DNA from: an uncultured Prevotellaceae bacterium
GTDB taxonomy: Bacteria > Bacteroidota > Bacteroidia > Bacteroidales > Muribaculaceae
Assembly (NCBI GenBank): GCA_900314215.1
Contig: OMUK01000002.1
Coordinates: forward strand, 25,196-89,195
Length of the DNA stretch: 64,000 nt
Direction of reading: 5' to 3'
Positions 52,537 through 63,647 of this stretch are shown piece by piece; position 1 is the stretch's first letter, and each line of letters starts with the position of its first letter. The notes beneath the pieces were generated by a model. The model ran no database searches. It saw only the letters and a program-made list of their open reading frames with translations, and was not told the origin of the DNA. Position numbers and translations under genes: made by a program.

Positions 52537-52554
52537 GGCTTGGGCTACACTATG

Positions 52555-53028
52555 TCACTCGTCGCCTGAAGGGAGACGTGTGCCCTCGGGCTTGAGAGGA
52601 GAGCCCTCTTGCGAGAGACGGAAAGTGACAGGAAGAAAATACCAGCAGTCGATGGGATGGCCGTGCTCAATAGCAGGGTTGAAATCGGGCAAGAGCCACA
52701 TCACTCTCACAGCCTCGCTATCAAGCGATGGAGTGAGAGACGACTGCAAGACCTTGACTGAATCGACTTTGCCCGAGGCCCTGACCAGAAACTCCACGAC
52801 CACACGCCCCTCGATGTGGCGCTGGGCGGCATCGTCGGGGTAGTGAGTGTGAGTCGAAATGAAGTTGAACAGGGAATCTTGCCCGCCAGGGAACGCAGGT
52901 GATGGCACAGGTGGGCAAATGAAATCACGAGTCTCCTCGGTTGCTGCAGTGTGGGCGACAGTGGTGAGGGCCTGGCCAGGCAGCGCCAAGGCCAGCAGCA
53001 GGAGCATAGTTGTGAAAAATCTGCTCAT
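52555..53028 (-). CDS. Secreted TonB C-terminal-domain protein
   Basis: A 157-aa protein; start is the ATG of the signal peptide MSRFFTTMLLLLALALPGQA. The mature part has the TonB_C pattern: FPGGQDSLFNFISTHTHYPD, GRVVVEFLVRASGKVDSVKV, SLDSEAVRVMWLLPDFNPA. Unlike true TonB energy transducers it has no membrane anchor or proline-rich spacer, so it may be a free periplasmic protein that competes for or bridges TonB contacts. Monocistronic. Such stand-alone domains are common in Bacteroidota; role unknown. Confidence 0.8.
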   Translation of the reverse strand: MSRFFTTMLLLLALALPGQALTTVAHTAATEETRDFICPPVPSPAFPGGQDSLFNFISTHTHYPDDAAQRHIEGRVVVEFLVRASGKVDSVKVLQSSLTPSLDSEAVRVMWLLPDFNPAIEHGHPIDCWYFLPVTFRLSQEGSPLKPEGTRLPSGDE

Positions 53029-53185
53029 AGACTTCCGGATTTTCAGCGAAGATAAACAATACAATCCTGAAATGCAAACGATTGCATGATTTATTTACCC
53101 ATTATTCAGCGAGTTGACCACCCATGCGTTACCTTTTTTACTAACTTTACAAGGTTAATTCAGCTAATACACAAACATAACATAA

Positions 53186-55867
53186 ATGAAGATAAATTTT
53201 AACGTAGATTATCACACTTACTTTGGCGAAGAAGTAGTGTTGAACATCCTGGGTGCTGGAGGCAAAACCTCGAAGCACGCCATGACTACCATCGATGGTC
53301 TGAGCTGGACTTGCGAGGTGACCACGACGGCACGTAGCGCCAAGAGCGTTGAGTATTACTATAGCGTGGAGCGCGACGGCTATGTGGAGCGTCACGAGTG
53401 GGCGACCGACCACCACGTGCTCGACCTGGCTGCCACCCGCGCCAGCCGCGTCACCACATTTGACCACTGGATCGACATCCCCCAAGACAGTTACCTCTAC
53501 AGCTCGGCCATAACCGAGTGCCTGGCACACCGCGACCTCATGACCGTGCCTGCCACCGACTATGGCATGACCGTGATGCTCAAGGTGCACGCTCCGCAGC
53601 TGCACTCGGGCGACAAGCTCGCCCTGGTGGGCAATGGCGCCGCTCTGGGCAACTGGAGTGTGCTCAATGCCATCACCATGGTTGAGCACAAGCGCAACGA
53701 GTGGGTGGCGGTGATTGATGCCGACCAGCTCACCAGCCGCGTGATGGAATTCAAATTTGTGGCATTCAGCAGCAACAACGACCAGACCATCATGTGGGAG
53801 GTCGACGGCAACCGCACCGTGACGCTGCCCGATTTCAAGCGCGGCGACTGCATGGTCTATGAACTGCCCACAGCCGGCTTCCCCATTGCCGACTGGCGCA
53901 TCGCCGGCACCGTGGTGCCCATATTCTCGCTCAAGACTGCCGGCAGCTTCGGCGTGGGCGACCTGGGCGACCTCAAGCAGATGATCGACTATGTGGCCTC
54001 GACCGGCCAAAAGGCCCTGCAAGTGCTGCCCATCAACGACACCACAAGCACCCACACCTGGGTCGACAGCTACCCCTACAACTGCATCAGCATCTATGCC
54101 CTGCACCCGCAATACCTCGACCTGCGCCAGCTGCCTCAGCTCAAAGACGCCAAGCGCCGCGAGTACTACAACAACCTGCAAGTCGAGCTCAACGCCCTGC
54201 CCAAGATCGACTATGAGCGCGTGAACAGCGCCAAGCTCGCCTATATGGTAGAACTCTACAAGCAAGAGGGCGCCAAGACCCTGCGCTCGGCAGCCTTCAA
54301 ACAATACTTCAAGGCCAACGAGGAGTGGCTTGTGCCCTATGCAGCATTCTGCCACTTCCGCGACCTCTATGGCACGGCCACCTTCAGCAAGTGGCCCGAG
54401 CACCGCACCTTCGACGAGAGCCTGCGCGCCGCCATGGCCGACAACCGCACCAGCCAGTTTAAGCAAGTGGCCTACTGGTACTATGTGCAATACTGCCTCG
54501 ACCAGCAGATGCACGAGGCCCACGACTACGCCCGCAAGCGCCACGTGATACTCAAGGGCGACATCCCCATAGGCGTGGCCCGCGACGGCGTGGAGACCTG
54601 GGTAGAGCCCAACTACTTCAACCTCAACGGGCAGGCCGGCGCACCGCCCGATGCCTTTGCCACCGACGGCCAGAACTGGGGCTTCCCCACCTACAACTGG
54701 GACGAGATGCTCAAGGACGGCTGCAAGTGGTGGGTGAAGCGCTTCAGCAAGATGGCTGAGTACTTCGACGCCTATCGCATCGACCACGTGCTGGGCTTCT
54801 TCCGCATTTGGGAAATCCCCTACGACTCCCTGAGCGGCCTGCTGGGCCAGTTCTCGCCCGCACTGGGCATGACCCGCGAGGAGATCGAGGGCTACGGGCT
54901 GCACTTCCAGGACTACTTCACCGAGCCATTTATCACCGACTGGACGCTCGAGCGCACCTTCCACGACCGCGCCGGCGAGGTGAAGGAGAAATATCTGGAG
55001 CACACCTTCGACGACCGCTACCGCCTGAAGGAAGAATACAACACACAACGCAAAATCCAAGATGCCTTTAAGGGAAAAGATAGTGAAGATGACAAAAATC
55101 TGTGCACCGCGCTCATGTCGCTCGTGACCGACGTGCTCTTCCTGCGCGACCGCAAGGACGCCAACCGCTTCCACCCGCGCATCGCCGTGCAGCACGCCTT
55201 TATCTACGAGGCCCTCTACGACAACGACAAGGCCGCCTTCAACAAGCTCTACAACGACTACTACTACCGTCGCAACAACGACTTCTGGTATCGCGAGGCC
55301 ATGAAGAAGCTGCCTCGCCTGGTCGAGGCCACCCGCATGCTGGTGTGTGCCGAGGACCTGGGCATGGTGCCCGACTGCGTGCCGTGGGCCATCAACGACC
55401 TGCGCATCTTGAGCCTCGAGATACAGTCGATGCCCAAGGACAACCACGTGAAATTTGGCGTGCTCGCCAACAATCCCTACCGCTCGGTGAGCACCATCTC
55501 GACCCACGACATGCCCACCATGCGCCAGTGGTGGGACGAGGACTGGGGCGTGGCCCAGGAATACTACAACGAGGTGCTGTGGAAGGTGGGCCCGGCTCCA
55601 CACCCCATGCCAGGGTGGCTCGCCGAGCAAGTGGTGGTCAACCACCTCAACTGCCCCTCGATGCTGTGCCTGCTCTCCTTCCAGGACTGGATGGCCATCG
55701 ACGAGAACGAGCGTCTGGCCGACCCCAGCGCCGAGCGCATCAATGTGCCTGCCATACCACGCTACTACTGGCGCTACCGCATGCACAAGAGCATAGAGGA
55801 GCTCAAGGACTGCACAGCCCTCAACGACAAGGTGGCCAGTCTCATCGCCATGAGCGGCCGCAAGTAG
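53186..55867 (+). CDS. malQ: 4-alpha-glucanotransferase with two CBM20 domains (GH77)
   Basis: An 893-aa cytoplasmic amylomaltase, without signal peptide, that rearranges maltodextrins. Two starch-binding CBM20 modules occupy about residues 1-115 (FNVDYHTYFGEEVVLNILG) and 130-235 (GDKLALVGNGAALGNW). The GH77 domain follows (GSFGVGDLGDL) with nucleophile Asp533 in YRIDHVLGF, acid/base Glu723 in CAEDLGMVPDCV, and HDMPTMRQWW. The two-CBM20 layout is that of plant DPE2 and Bacteroidota enzymes. A 70-residue insert around the TQRKIQDAFKGKDSEDDKN segment is also DPE2-like. First of three co-directional starch genes. Confidence 0.96.
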   Translation: MKINFNVDYHTYFGEEVVLNILGAGGKTSKHAMTTIDGLSWTCEVTTTARSAKSVEYYYSVERDGYVERHEWATDHHVLDLAATRASRVTTFDHWIDIPQDSYLYSSAITECLAHRDLMTVPATDYGMTVMLKVHAPQLHSGDKLALVGNGAALGNWSVLNAITMVEHKRNEWVAVIDADQLTSRVMEFKFVAFSSNNDQTIMWEVDGNRTVTLPDFKRGDCMVYELPTAGFPIADWRIAGTVVPIFSLKTAGSFGVGDLGDLKQMIDYVASTGQKALQVLPINDTTSTHTWVDSYPYNCISIYALHPQYLDLRQLPQLKDAKRREYYNNLQVELNALPKIDYERVNSAKLAYMVELYKQEGAKTLRSAAFKQYFKANEEWLVPYAAFCHFRDLYGTATFSKWPEHRTFDESLRAAMADNRTSQFKQVAYWYYVQYCLDQQMHEAHDYARKRHVILKGDIPIGVARDGVETWVEPNYFNLNGQAGAPPDAFATDGQNWGFPTYNWDEMLKDGCKWWVKRFSKMAEYFDAYRIDHVLGFFRIWEIPYDSLSGLLGQFSPALGMTREEIEGYGLHFQDYFTEPFITDWTLERTFHDRAGEVKEKYLEHTFDDRYRLKEEYNTQRKIQDAFKGKDSEDDKNLCTALMSLVTDVLFLRDRKDANRFHPRIAVQHAFIYEALYDNDKAAFNKLYNDYYYRRNNDFWYREAMKKLPRLVEATRMLVCAEDLGMVPDCVPWAINDLRILSLEIQSMPKDNHVKFGVLANNPYRSVSTISTHDMPTMRQWWDEDWGVAQEYYNEVLWKVGPAPHPMPGWLAEQVVVNHLNCPSMLCLLSFQDWMAIDENERLADPSAERINVPAIPRYYWRYRMHKSIEELKDCTALNDKVASLIAMSGRK

Positions 55868-55983
55868 ATAGAGAGATATTGTGATTGTGAGCCTATAGCT
55901 CCCATGAGCAGGCATGCCCGGGACTATAGGCTCGCAGTCTCAACGACACAAAGTAGTTTAGTTTCAGTTAGCAATCCATTTTT

Positions 55984-57942
55984 ATGAAACTTAATCGCAC
56001 AATCAGCACAATAGTTATGTCAATTTTAGTGTCGATGACCGCTGTGAGCCAGAATGTCATCTACACCCCGCAGTCGACCACCTTCAGCTTCAACACGCTC
56101 AAGAGCGCCAAGGCTGCCGTGCTGCGCATCTACGACGAGGGCACCGGAGGCAAAGCAGTGAAGACTGTGAAGATGAAGCGCGCCAAGCATGACGACGGCC
56201 CCATGGCGGCCTATGTGACCACCCTCAAGGGCGACCTCAAGGATAAATTCTACACGGTCGACGTGAAATATGGCAAGAAATTCATGGGCGAGTGCCCGGG
56301 CCCCGACGCCCGCGCCGTGGGCGTGAACGGCCAGCGTGGAGCCATCATCGACATGGCCGACACCGACCCCGAGGGCTGGGCCAGCGACGCGCGTCCTGCC
56401 ATAGCCGCCAGCGACCTGGTGATCTACGAGATGCACCACCGCGACTTCTCGATAGCCCGCAACGTCGACCTCGACCCTGGCATGCCCGTGAAAATCAAGC
56501 GCGTGAGCAGCCAGTATCCTGGCAAATTCCTGGCACTCACCGAACCCTGGGCCATCAATCACCTCAAGGCGCTGGGCGTGAACGCGGTGCACATCCTGCC
56601 CTCGTTTGACTTCGCCTCGATCGACGAGACCCGCCTCGACGAGCCGCAATACAACTGGGGCTACGACCCGCTCAACTACAACGTGCCCGAGGGCAGCTAC
56701 TCGACCAATCCCTACAAGCCCGAAGTGCGCGTGCGCGAGTTCAAGCTCATGGTGCAAGCCCTGCACAAGGCCGGCATCAAGGTGATACTCGACGTGGTCT
56801 ACAACCACATGTTCAGCGTCGAGGGCAACTCATTCCAGAAGACCATGCCCGACGCCATATTCCGCAAGACGGCCGACGGCAACTACAGCAACGGCTCGGG
56901 CTGCGGCAACGAGACCAAGAGCGAGGGGTGGTTTGGCGACTACATGCTCAAGAGCGTGAAATACTGGGTCGACGAGTACCACATCGACGGCTTCCGCTTC
57001 GACCTGATGGGCGTGCACGACATTGCCACGATGAATAAGATACGCGCCGCCTTGCCCAGCGACATCTTCATCTACGGCGAGGGCTGGAGCGCTGGCTCCT
57101 GCGCCCTGCCTGCCGAGCAGCTGGGCATGAAGGCCAATGTGCCCCGCATGCCAGGCATAGCCGCCTTCTGCGACGACATGCGCGACGCCCTGCGCGGCCC
57201 CTTCAGCGACGACCACAAGGGCGCCTTCCTGGCTGGCATAGCCGGCGAGGAGGAGAGCATCAAGGCTGGCATAGCCGGCTGCATCGAGCATCCACAAGTC
57301 GACTACAGCAAGGTGAACTACAGCAAGAAGCCCTGGTGCCTCGAGCCCACCCAGATGATAGCCTATGTGAGCTGCCACGACGACATGTGCCTCGTCGACC
57401 GCCTCAAGGCCAGCATTCCGGGCTTGAGCGAGGAGGAACTCGTGAGCCTCGACCTGCTGGCGCAGACGGCCGTGCTCACCTCGCAGGGCGTGCCCTTCAT
57501 GCTGAGCGGCGAGGAGCTGCTGCGCTCCAAGAAGGGGGTGCACAACAGCTACAACTCGCCCGACAGCATCAATGAGCTCGACTGGAACGGCGCCTACCTG
57601 CACCCGCAGGTGTGGAGCTACTACTGCAACCTCGTCAAGTTGCGCAAGCACCACCCCGCCTTCCACATGGGCAGTGCCGAGCAGGTGCGCAAGCACCTGG
57701 AGTTCTTGCCCACGCAAGACTGCGTGGTAGCCTTCTGCCTCAAGGACAATGCCGGCGGCGACAGCTGGAACGACATCGTGGTCGTGCTCAACAGCAACAA
57801 GACCCCCGTGCGCGTCGACGTGCCTCAAGGCCGCTACACCGTGGTGTGCACCCAAGAGCAGGTGCAGGAAGACGGGCTGGCCACCTTCAGCGGCAGCACC
57901 GTCGAGGTAGCTCCCCAGTCGGCACTCATCATGCACCAGTGA
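55984..57942 (+). CDS. pulA: Type I pullulanase (GH13_14)
   Basis: A 652-aa debranching enzyme hydrolysing alpha-1,6 bonds. The type I hallmark YNWGYDP begins at residue 223. Catalytic regions are DVVYNH, GFRFDLMG (nucleophile Asp340), YGEGW (acid/base Glu366) and VSCHDD. A CBM48-like amino domain covers about residues 25-130. The first 22 residues look like a signal peptide (VMSILVSMTAVSQ), so it is probably periplasmic. It follows malQ by 116 bp and precedes a neopullulanase by 44 bp. Confidence 0.95.
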   Translation: MKLNRTISTIVMSILVSMTAVSQNVIYTPQSTTFSFNTLKSAKAAVLRIYDEGTGGKAVKTVKMKRAKHDDGPMAAYVTTLKGDLKDKFYTVDVKYGKKFMGECPGPDARAVGVNGQRGAIIDMADTDPEGWASDARPAIAASDLVIYEMHHRDFSIARNVDLDPGMPVKIKRVSSQYPGKFLALTEPWAINHLKALGVNAVHILPSFDFASIDETRLDEPQYNWGYDPLNYNVPEGSYSTNPYKPEVRVREFKLMVQALHKAGIKVILDVVYNHMFSVEGNSFQKTMPDAIFRKTADGNYSNGSGCGNETKSEGWFGDYMLKSVKYWVDEYHIDGFRFDLMGVHDIATMNKIRAALPSDIFIYGEGWSAGSCALPAEQLGMKANVPRMPGIAAFCDDMRDALRGPFSDDHKGAFLAGIAGEEESIKAGIAGCIEHPQVDYSKVNYSKKPWCLEPTQMIAYVSCHDDMCLVDRLKASIPGLSEEELVSLDLLAQTAVLTSQGVPFMLSGEELLRSKKGVHNSYNSPDSINELDWNGAYLHPQVWSYYCNLVKLRKHHPAFHMGSAEQVRKHLEFLPTQDCVVAFCLKDNAGGDSWNDIVVVLNSNKTPVRVDVPQGRYTVVCTQEQVQEDGLATFSGSTVEVAPQSALIMHQ

Positions 57943-57986
57943 TTTTGCAAGTACACAACAACAACACAACAACAACAATACACACA

Positions 57987-59846
57987 ATGAGAAAAATTTT
58001 AATATTGGCTATGATGATGACAGCGATGACGGCAAGTGCAGCCTCGGTCAACGTCGACCGCATCGACCCGCCCAACTGGTATGTGGGCATGGACGACCCC
58101 TCGCTGCAACTCATGATTTACGGCAAGGGCATCAAGGGTGCCAGCGTGAGCACCAGCTACCCAGGCGTTACGGTCGACAGCGTGGTCAACGTGGAGAGCG
58201 ACAACTACCTGCTCGTCTACCTCAACGCGCAAGGCGCCCAACCCGGCACCATGACACTCAATTTTGCCCAAAACGGCAAGAAGAAGGCCGTGAAATACGA
58301 CCTCAAGCAGCGCGCCATGAGCGGCAGCGCACACCAGGGCTTCACCAATGCCGACGTGCTCTACATGCTCATGCCCGACCGCTTTGCCGACGGCAATCCC
58401 AAGAATGACCAGCTGCCCGGCATGGAGAAGTACACTTGCAACCGCGCCGAGCCCAGTCTGCGCCACGGCGGCGACCTCAAGGGCATAGCGCAGCACCTCG
58501 ACTACTTCGACCAGCTGGGCGTGACCGCGCTGTGGTTCACTCCCGTGCTCGAGAACAACAGCCCCGACGAGAACGGCACCTTCAGCACCTATCACGGCTA
58601 TGCCACCACCGACTACTACAAGGTAGACCCCCGCTTTGGCACCAACGACGAGTACAAGCAGCTCGTGGCCCAGGCCCACCAGCACGGGCTCAAGGTGGTG
58701 ATGGACATGATATTCAACCATTGCGGCCTCTACCACCCCTGGCTCAAAGACCTGCCCTCCAAGGACTGGCTCAACTGGCCCGCCGGCTACCAGAAGTATA
58801 TGCAGACGAGCTACAAGCTCACCCCCGTCATGGACCCCTATGCCAGCCAGGTCGACAAGAAAGAGACCCTCGAGGGCTGGTTTGTGCCCACCATGCCCGA
58901 CCTCAACCAGAACAACCCCCACGTGATGACCTACCTCATACAGAACAGCGTGTGGTGGATTGAGACCGTGGGCATCGACGGCATACGCATGGACACCTAC
59001 CCCTATGCCTACAGGCAGCCCATGGCCCGCTGGATGAAGCGCATCAACCAGGAGTACCCCAACTTCAACGTCGTGGGCGAGACCTGGGTCACCGAGCCCG
59101 CCTATACCGCCGCCTGGCAGAAGGACTCGCGCCTGACCGACGACAACAGCTACCTGCCCACCGTGATGGACTTCGCCTTCTTCGACCGCCTCAACTCGGC
59201 CCGCGGCGAGGAGACCGACGGCTGGTGGAACGGCTACAACCGCATCTACAACAGCTTTGTCTACGACTACCTCTACAAGGACCCCAACCACGTGATGGCC
59301 TTTATCGAGAACCACGACACCGACCGCTTCTTGAAGAATGGCAAAGACGTGAAATCGCTCAAGCAGGCACTGGCCCTGCTGCTCACCATCAAGCGCATAC
59401 CGCAACTCTACTATGGCACCGAGGTGCTCATGAACGGCACCAAGGAGGTGACCGACGGCAACGTGCGCAAGGACTTCATGGGCGGCTTCCCGGGCGACAC
59501 ACGCAGCTGCTTCACCCGCGAGGGCCGCACGGCCGAGGAAAACGACATGTTTGACTGGCTGAGCACCGTGCTGCACTGGCGCCAGGGCAACGACGTGATC
59601 ATCAATGGCACCATGACGCAATTCTGCCCCTACGGCGGCGTCTACGTCATCGCCCGCCGCTACCAGGGCAAGAAGGTGATGACCGTGCTCAACGGCACCA
59701 GCAAGGCTGCCACGATGAGCGTGAAGCGCTATGCCGAGATCATAGGCAACGCCACACAGGCCCGCGACGTGCCCACAGGCCGCACCATCGACCTGACCAA
59801 GGACTACGAGATGGCACCCCGCGAGACCCTCATTTTGGAATTTTAA
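57987..59846 (+). CDS. SusA-like periplasmic neopullulanase (GH13)
   Basis: A 619-aa enzyme; ATG at 57987 starts signal peptide MRKILILAMMMTAMTASA. A cyclomaltodextrinase-type amino domain (residues ~20-110, IDPPNWYVGMDDPSLQLMIY) precedes the GH13 barrel with MDMIFNH, GIRMDTYPY (nucleophile Asp336), GETWV (acid/base Glu365) and FIENHDTDR. This matches SusA of the Bacteroides starch system, which cuts maltodextrins in the periplasm. No susCD genes adjoin it here. It ends the starch group before a very strong terminator. Confidence 0.93.
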   Translation: MRKILILAMMMTAMTASAASVNVDRIDPPNWYVGMDDPSLQLMIYGKGIKGASVSTSYPGVTVDSVVNVESDNYLLVYLNAQGAQPGTMTLNFAQNGKKKAVKYDLKQRAMSGSAHQGFTNADVLYMLMPDRFADGNPKNDQLPGMEKYTCNRAEPSLRHGGDLKGIAQHLDYFDQLGVTALWFTPVLENNSPDENGTFSTYHGYATTDYYKVDPRFGTNDEYKQLVAQAHQHGLKVVMDMIFNHCGLYHPWLKDLPSKDWLNWPAGYQKYMQTSYKLTPVMDPYASQVDKKETLEGWFVPTMPDLNQNNPHVMTYLIQNSVWWIETVGIDGIRMDTYPYAYRQPMARWMKRINQEYPNFNVVGETWVTEPAYTAAWQKDSRLTDDNSYLPTVMDFAFFDRLNSARGEETDGWWNGYNRIYNSFVYDYLYKDPNHVMAFIENHDTDRFLKNGKDVKSLKQALALLLTIKRIPQLYYGTEVLMNGTKEVTDGNVRKDFMGGFPGDTRSCFTREGRTAEENDMFDWLSTVLHWRQGNDVIINGTMTQFCPYGGVYVIARRYQGKKVMTVLNGTSKAATMSVKRYAEIIGNATQARDVPTGRTIDLTKDYEMAPRETLILEF

Positions 59847-59891
59847 TTTTCACTTTACACACTCACATCTACAATTTACACTTTTATTCCC

Positions 59892-59936
59892 GAAATCCCG
59901 GGGCGGCCGTGGAGCTGCCCCGGGATTTCAATTTTA
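59892..59936 (+). terminator. Terminator of the starch genes
   Basis: A 13-bp perfect stem GAAATCCCGGGGC/GCCCCGGGATTTC with a 12-base loop, followed by AATTTT. Confidence 0.9.
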
Positions 59937-60002
59937 ATCACCACCAGCCTCCCCTGCATGATGGCAACGGGAGTGCCACAGGGCAATTCTGGCGGCGATT
60001 GA

Positions 60003-60034
60003 TTTGGTTTTGCGCGTGAGTTGCAGTAACTTTG
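60003..60034 (+). promoter_or_regulatory. Promoter of ychF
   Basis: TTTG (60003-60006), 20 bp, TAACTTTG (60027-60034); leader of about 23 nt. Confidence 0.8.
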
Positions 60035-60063
60035 CAACCTGAAAACAAAAATACAATAGATAT

Positions 60064-61164
<1,101 letters not shown>

Positions 61165-61217
61165 TTCCACCCCACAGCCCGGCACCACAGGTGTGGGCAT
61201 AGCACAAAAAAGCACAG

Positions 61218-61256
61218 CGGCTTGGCGACAGACGTCGCCAGGCCGTTTTTATTTTT
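61218..61256 (+). terminator. Terminator of ychF
   Basis: A 12-bp stem (61218-61229 with 61234-61245, one G-U) around a 4-base loop, followed by five T residues. Confidence 0.9.
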
Positions 61257-61345
61257 AGCGCTAAATCAATATGCCTTGTTTCACACATCCCCTCCCGCCA
61301 GTTACGTCACGCCCACGCAAATTATCGACACTGTGATTGACCTGT

Positions 61346-61377
61346 CGTGGGCCAGCACAAGACCAGTCCCCCCTACA
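61346..61377 (-). repeat. Degenerate copy of the dispersed palindromic repeat
   Basis: CGTGGGCCAGCACAAGACC followed by AGTCCCCCCTACA resembles the right-end form at 27731 with several changes. Its flanks do not match the other copies, so it is a solo or decayed end. Confidence 0.6.
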
Positions 61378-61413
61378 ATTCAGCATATAACCGCGGTAGC
61401 GGTGAGCCAATTG

Positions 61414-62490
61414 CTATCGGGCGGCCGAGGCTAGCACCTGCTGGGTGGTGGCGGCGATGGCGTTCCAGTCAAATTGCGACAGGTCGTAGTCGACTGGCGC
61501 GCTAGGCTGGGCCAGCTTGGCGGTAATGGTGGCGCGCATCGAGTCGACACTGGCCACAGTGAAGTAGTCGGCTTGGGGCAGTTCCACCAGGTGGGTAGCC
61601 GGGATGTCGCTCACGGCGAGCGGCAGCTTGTAGCTCATGGCCTCGAGCAGCACGAGAGGGAAGCCCTCGTTGACCGACGAGAGCACGTAGAGGCGGGCAT
61701 GGCTGTAGAGCTCGCACAGGTCCTCGCCATAGGTGTAGCCGGTGAAAATCACCTTGTGGCCGGTGTCGAGGCGCTTGAGCTGCTCAAAATAGGTGTTGTC
61801 GTGGTCGCTGGCACCGGCTATCACCACCTGCTCCACCTCGGGCAGCTGGCTGGCGGCCTGGATGAGATACTCAAAGCCCTTCTCGGGCGTGAGGCGGCCC
61901 ACTGCCAGCAGGTAGCGGCCGGGGCTTATGCCATAGTGCTCGAGAAACATGGTCTCGTGGCTGCGCGACACGTGACGTATGCCGTTGGGAATGTAGACCG
62001 ACTTGGCCAGCACACGCGCCGGGAATTTCTCGCGCTGGAACTTGTTGACAAAGATCACCCGGTCGGCGCCACGCAGCGATATGCCCTCGCTCCACTTGAG
62101 CAAGCGGCGCGTGACGGGGCCCCACTTGGCGTGCTCATAGTTGGGGCTGTGATAGGTCATCACCACCTTGATGCCGAAGAGCTTGAGCAGGGGGATAAAC
62201 ATGCCTGGCCCTATGTTGTGCACATGCACCACATCGGGGCGATGGGTGATGATGTGGAGCACGCTCAAGAAGGTGTGCCACACGGCCTCAAAGCCCGGGA
62301 CGCGCGTCGAGGGCAGGTCGACATATTCAATGTTGGGATACACGTGCGACGACTTCTCAGAGAGATAGGGGCGGCGGCGGTAGAGACGTATCTTCACGCC
62401 CTGCATGCGGGGATATATATTCTCGCAATGCTTCTCCACTCCGCCTTGTATGCCGGGGAAACCGCGTGTACCTATCACCGCTATCGTCAT
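61414..62490 (-). CDS. Family 4 glycosyltransferase
   Basis: A 358-aa GT-B enzyme; ATG at 62490 is chosen over the GTG one codon earlier. The amino domain begins MTIAVIGTRGFPGIQGGVEK, characteristic of a group acting in capsule or exopolysaccharide assembly. The carboxy domain has LLAVGRLTPEKGFEYLI and the EX7E-type sugar-nucleotide motif NEGFPLVLLEAMSYKLPLAV. It acts in the cytoplasm or at the membrane face. The start of the radical SAM gene's frame end (62555) lies 64 bp upstream, so both may share the promoter at 63616. Confidence 0.92.
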   Translation of the reverse strand: MTIAVIGTRGFPGIQGGVEKHCENIYPRMQGVKIRLYRRRPYLSEKSSHVYPNIEYVDLPSTRVPGFEAVWHTFLSVLHIITHRPDVVHVHNIGPGMFIPLLKLFGIKVVMTYHSPNYEHAKWGPVTRRLLKWSEGISLRGADRVIFVNKFQREKFPARVLAKSVYIPNGIRHVSRSHETMFLEHYGISPGRYLLAVGRLTPEKGFEYLIQAASQLPEVEQVVIAGASDHDNTYFEQLKRLDTGHKVIFTGYTYGEDLCELYSHARLYVLSSVNEGFPLVLLEAMSYKLPLAVSDIPATHLVELPQADYFTVASVDSMRATITAKLAQPSAPVDYDLSQFDWNAIAATTQQVLASAAR

Positions 62491-62554
62491 CACACAAAAG
62501 AAAATATTTTTAACTCACGTTCAAGTGGCTGTGGTCCAGAGCGTCGTGTGCGCT

Positions 62555-63559
62555 CTACCAGCACAGCTCCTTGCCGCGCCATATGCGCCACTTGTTTTTC
62601 ACAATCCACCAGATGGGCACCCAGGGGCGGCGCAGCATGTCGTGGCGCTCGGTGACGATGAAGGCGCAGTTGCGCTTGCAGTTTTTCACCTGCTCAAGGG
62701 CCCACTTGGCTTTGTCGCTGTTCATGATTTCCTCAAACGACTGCTCCTTGATGTTGCCAATCACCCACTCCTGGGCGCTGCCGTTGCAAGGCGACACATT
62801 GCCCCAGGGGTCGATAAAGAAGAAATCGGTGAGGGCGCCGCAAGCCGGGCGGTAGTTGCTCGTGTCGCCAGCCAGGCGGCGGTGCACCGACTTGTTGAAG
62901 TAGGCGCGGCCATAGTCCTTGAGGCGGGCCTTGAGGTGACGGCGCTTGCTGGTGAGCAGCGCGCGCACAAAGAGCTCATGCTGCTTGAGGGCATCCTCGC
63001 TGGTCACCTGGTTGTCGGTCTTGTGGAAGTACCAGCTGTTGTGCACGGCCGAGGTGCCCAGCTCCACGTCAAGAGCCACACACAGCTCGTAGAGCGACAC
63101 CAGGTCCTTGTAGTTGTCGGGCGAGATCACCACCGAGAAGCCTATGTTTTTGCACTTGGTCTTCTTGAGCTCGAGCATCGTGCGCAGGGCATGGTCGAAG
63201 CCATCCTTGATGCCACGCTTCTCGTCGTTGATTTTGGGCAGGCCCTCAACGCTCACTCGTATCAAAATTTTGGGGTACTTCTTGGCCAGGGCCACCACCT
63301 TGTCGGTAAAGTAGCCATTGGTGCTCAATTCCAGGAGCACCGACTTGGGGTATAATATTTCGAAGATGCGGTCAATATCGGGGCGAATCGTGGCCTCGCC
63401 GCCTGTGATATTGATGCGCAAGCCTTTAGGGAGCTTCTCGTAGTAGGAAGGGTCGATTTCCTCGCTGGGCTTGGTTGGATTTTTCCAAATGTTGCACATG
63501 TTGCAATGTGCATTACAGCGAAAAGTAGTAATCAGACTTCCCTGTATAATATTCTTCAT
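62555..63559 (-). CDS. Radical SAM/SPASM-type protein
   Basis: A 334-aa enzyme with the radical SAM cluster motif CNAHCNMC (Cys15, 19, 22), the GGEATIRPD loop (GGE motif that binds SAM), and a carboxy Cys-rich region (ACGALTDFFFIDPWGNVSPC, then CKRNC) of the SPASM or Twitch type that holds an extra iron-sulfur cluster. The family modifies peptides or alters sugars and cofactors. No precursor peptide is evident nearby. The neighbour is a GT4 glycosyltransferase, so a part in surface-polysaccharide chemistry is possible but unproven. Start is the ATG at 63559, just after the promoter leader. Confidence 0.9.
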   Translation of the reverse strand: MKNIIQGSLITTFRCNAHCNMCNIWKNPTKPSEEIDPSYYEKLPKGLRINITGGEATIRPDIDRIFEILYPKSVLLELSTNGYFTDKVVALAKKYPKILIRVSVEGLPKINDEKRGIKDGFDHALRTMLELKKTKCKNIGFSVVISPDNYKDLVSLYELCVALDVELGTSAVHNSWYFHKTDNQVTSEDALKQHELFVRALLTSKRRHLKARLKDYGRAYFNKSVHRRLAGDTSNYRPACGALTDFFFIDPWGNVSPCNGSAQEWVIGNIKEQSFEEIMNSDKAKWALEQVKNCKRNCAFIVTERHDMLRRPWVPIWWIVKNKWRIWRGKELCW

Positions 63560-63615
63560 ATTGATCAATAAGAATGTATTAAATCTAAAACAAGAAAAAT
63601 AGCTGTTTTATTGTG

Positions 63616-63647
63616 CAAAGGTACTAAAAATAGCAGTACACAGCAAA
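63616..63647 (-). promoter_or_regulatory. Promoter of the radical SAM-glycosyltransferase pair
   Basis: Minus strand TTTG (63644-63647), 20 bp, TACCTTTG (63616-63623); leader of about 50 nt. Confidence 0.8.

Noticed and set aside
53186-59846. A full Sus operon
   Set aside because: SusC, SusD, SusE/F, SusG and SusR are absent; only SusA-like, pullulanase and MalQ genes are present.
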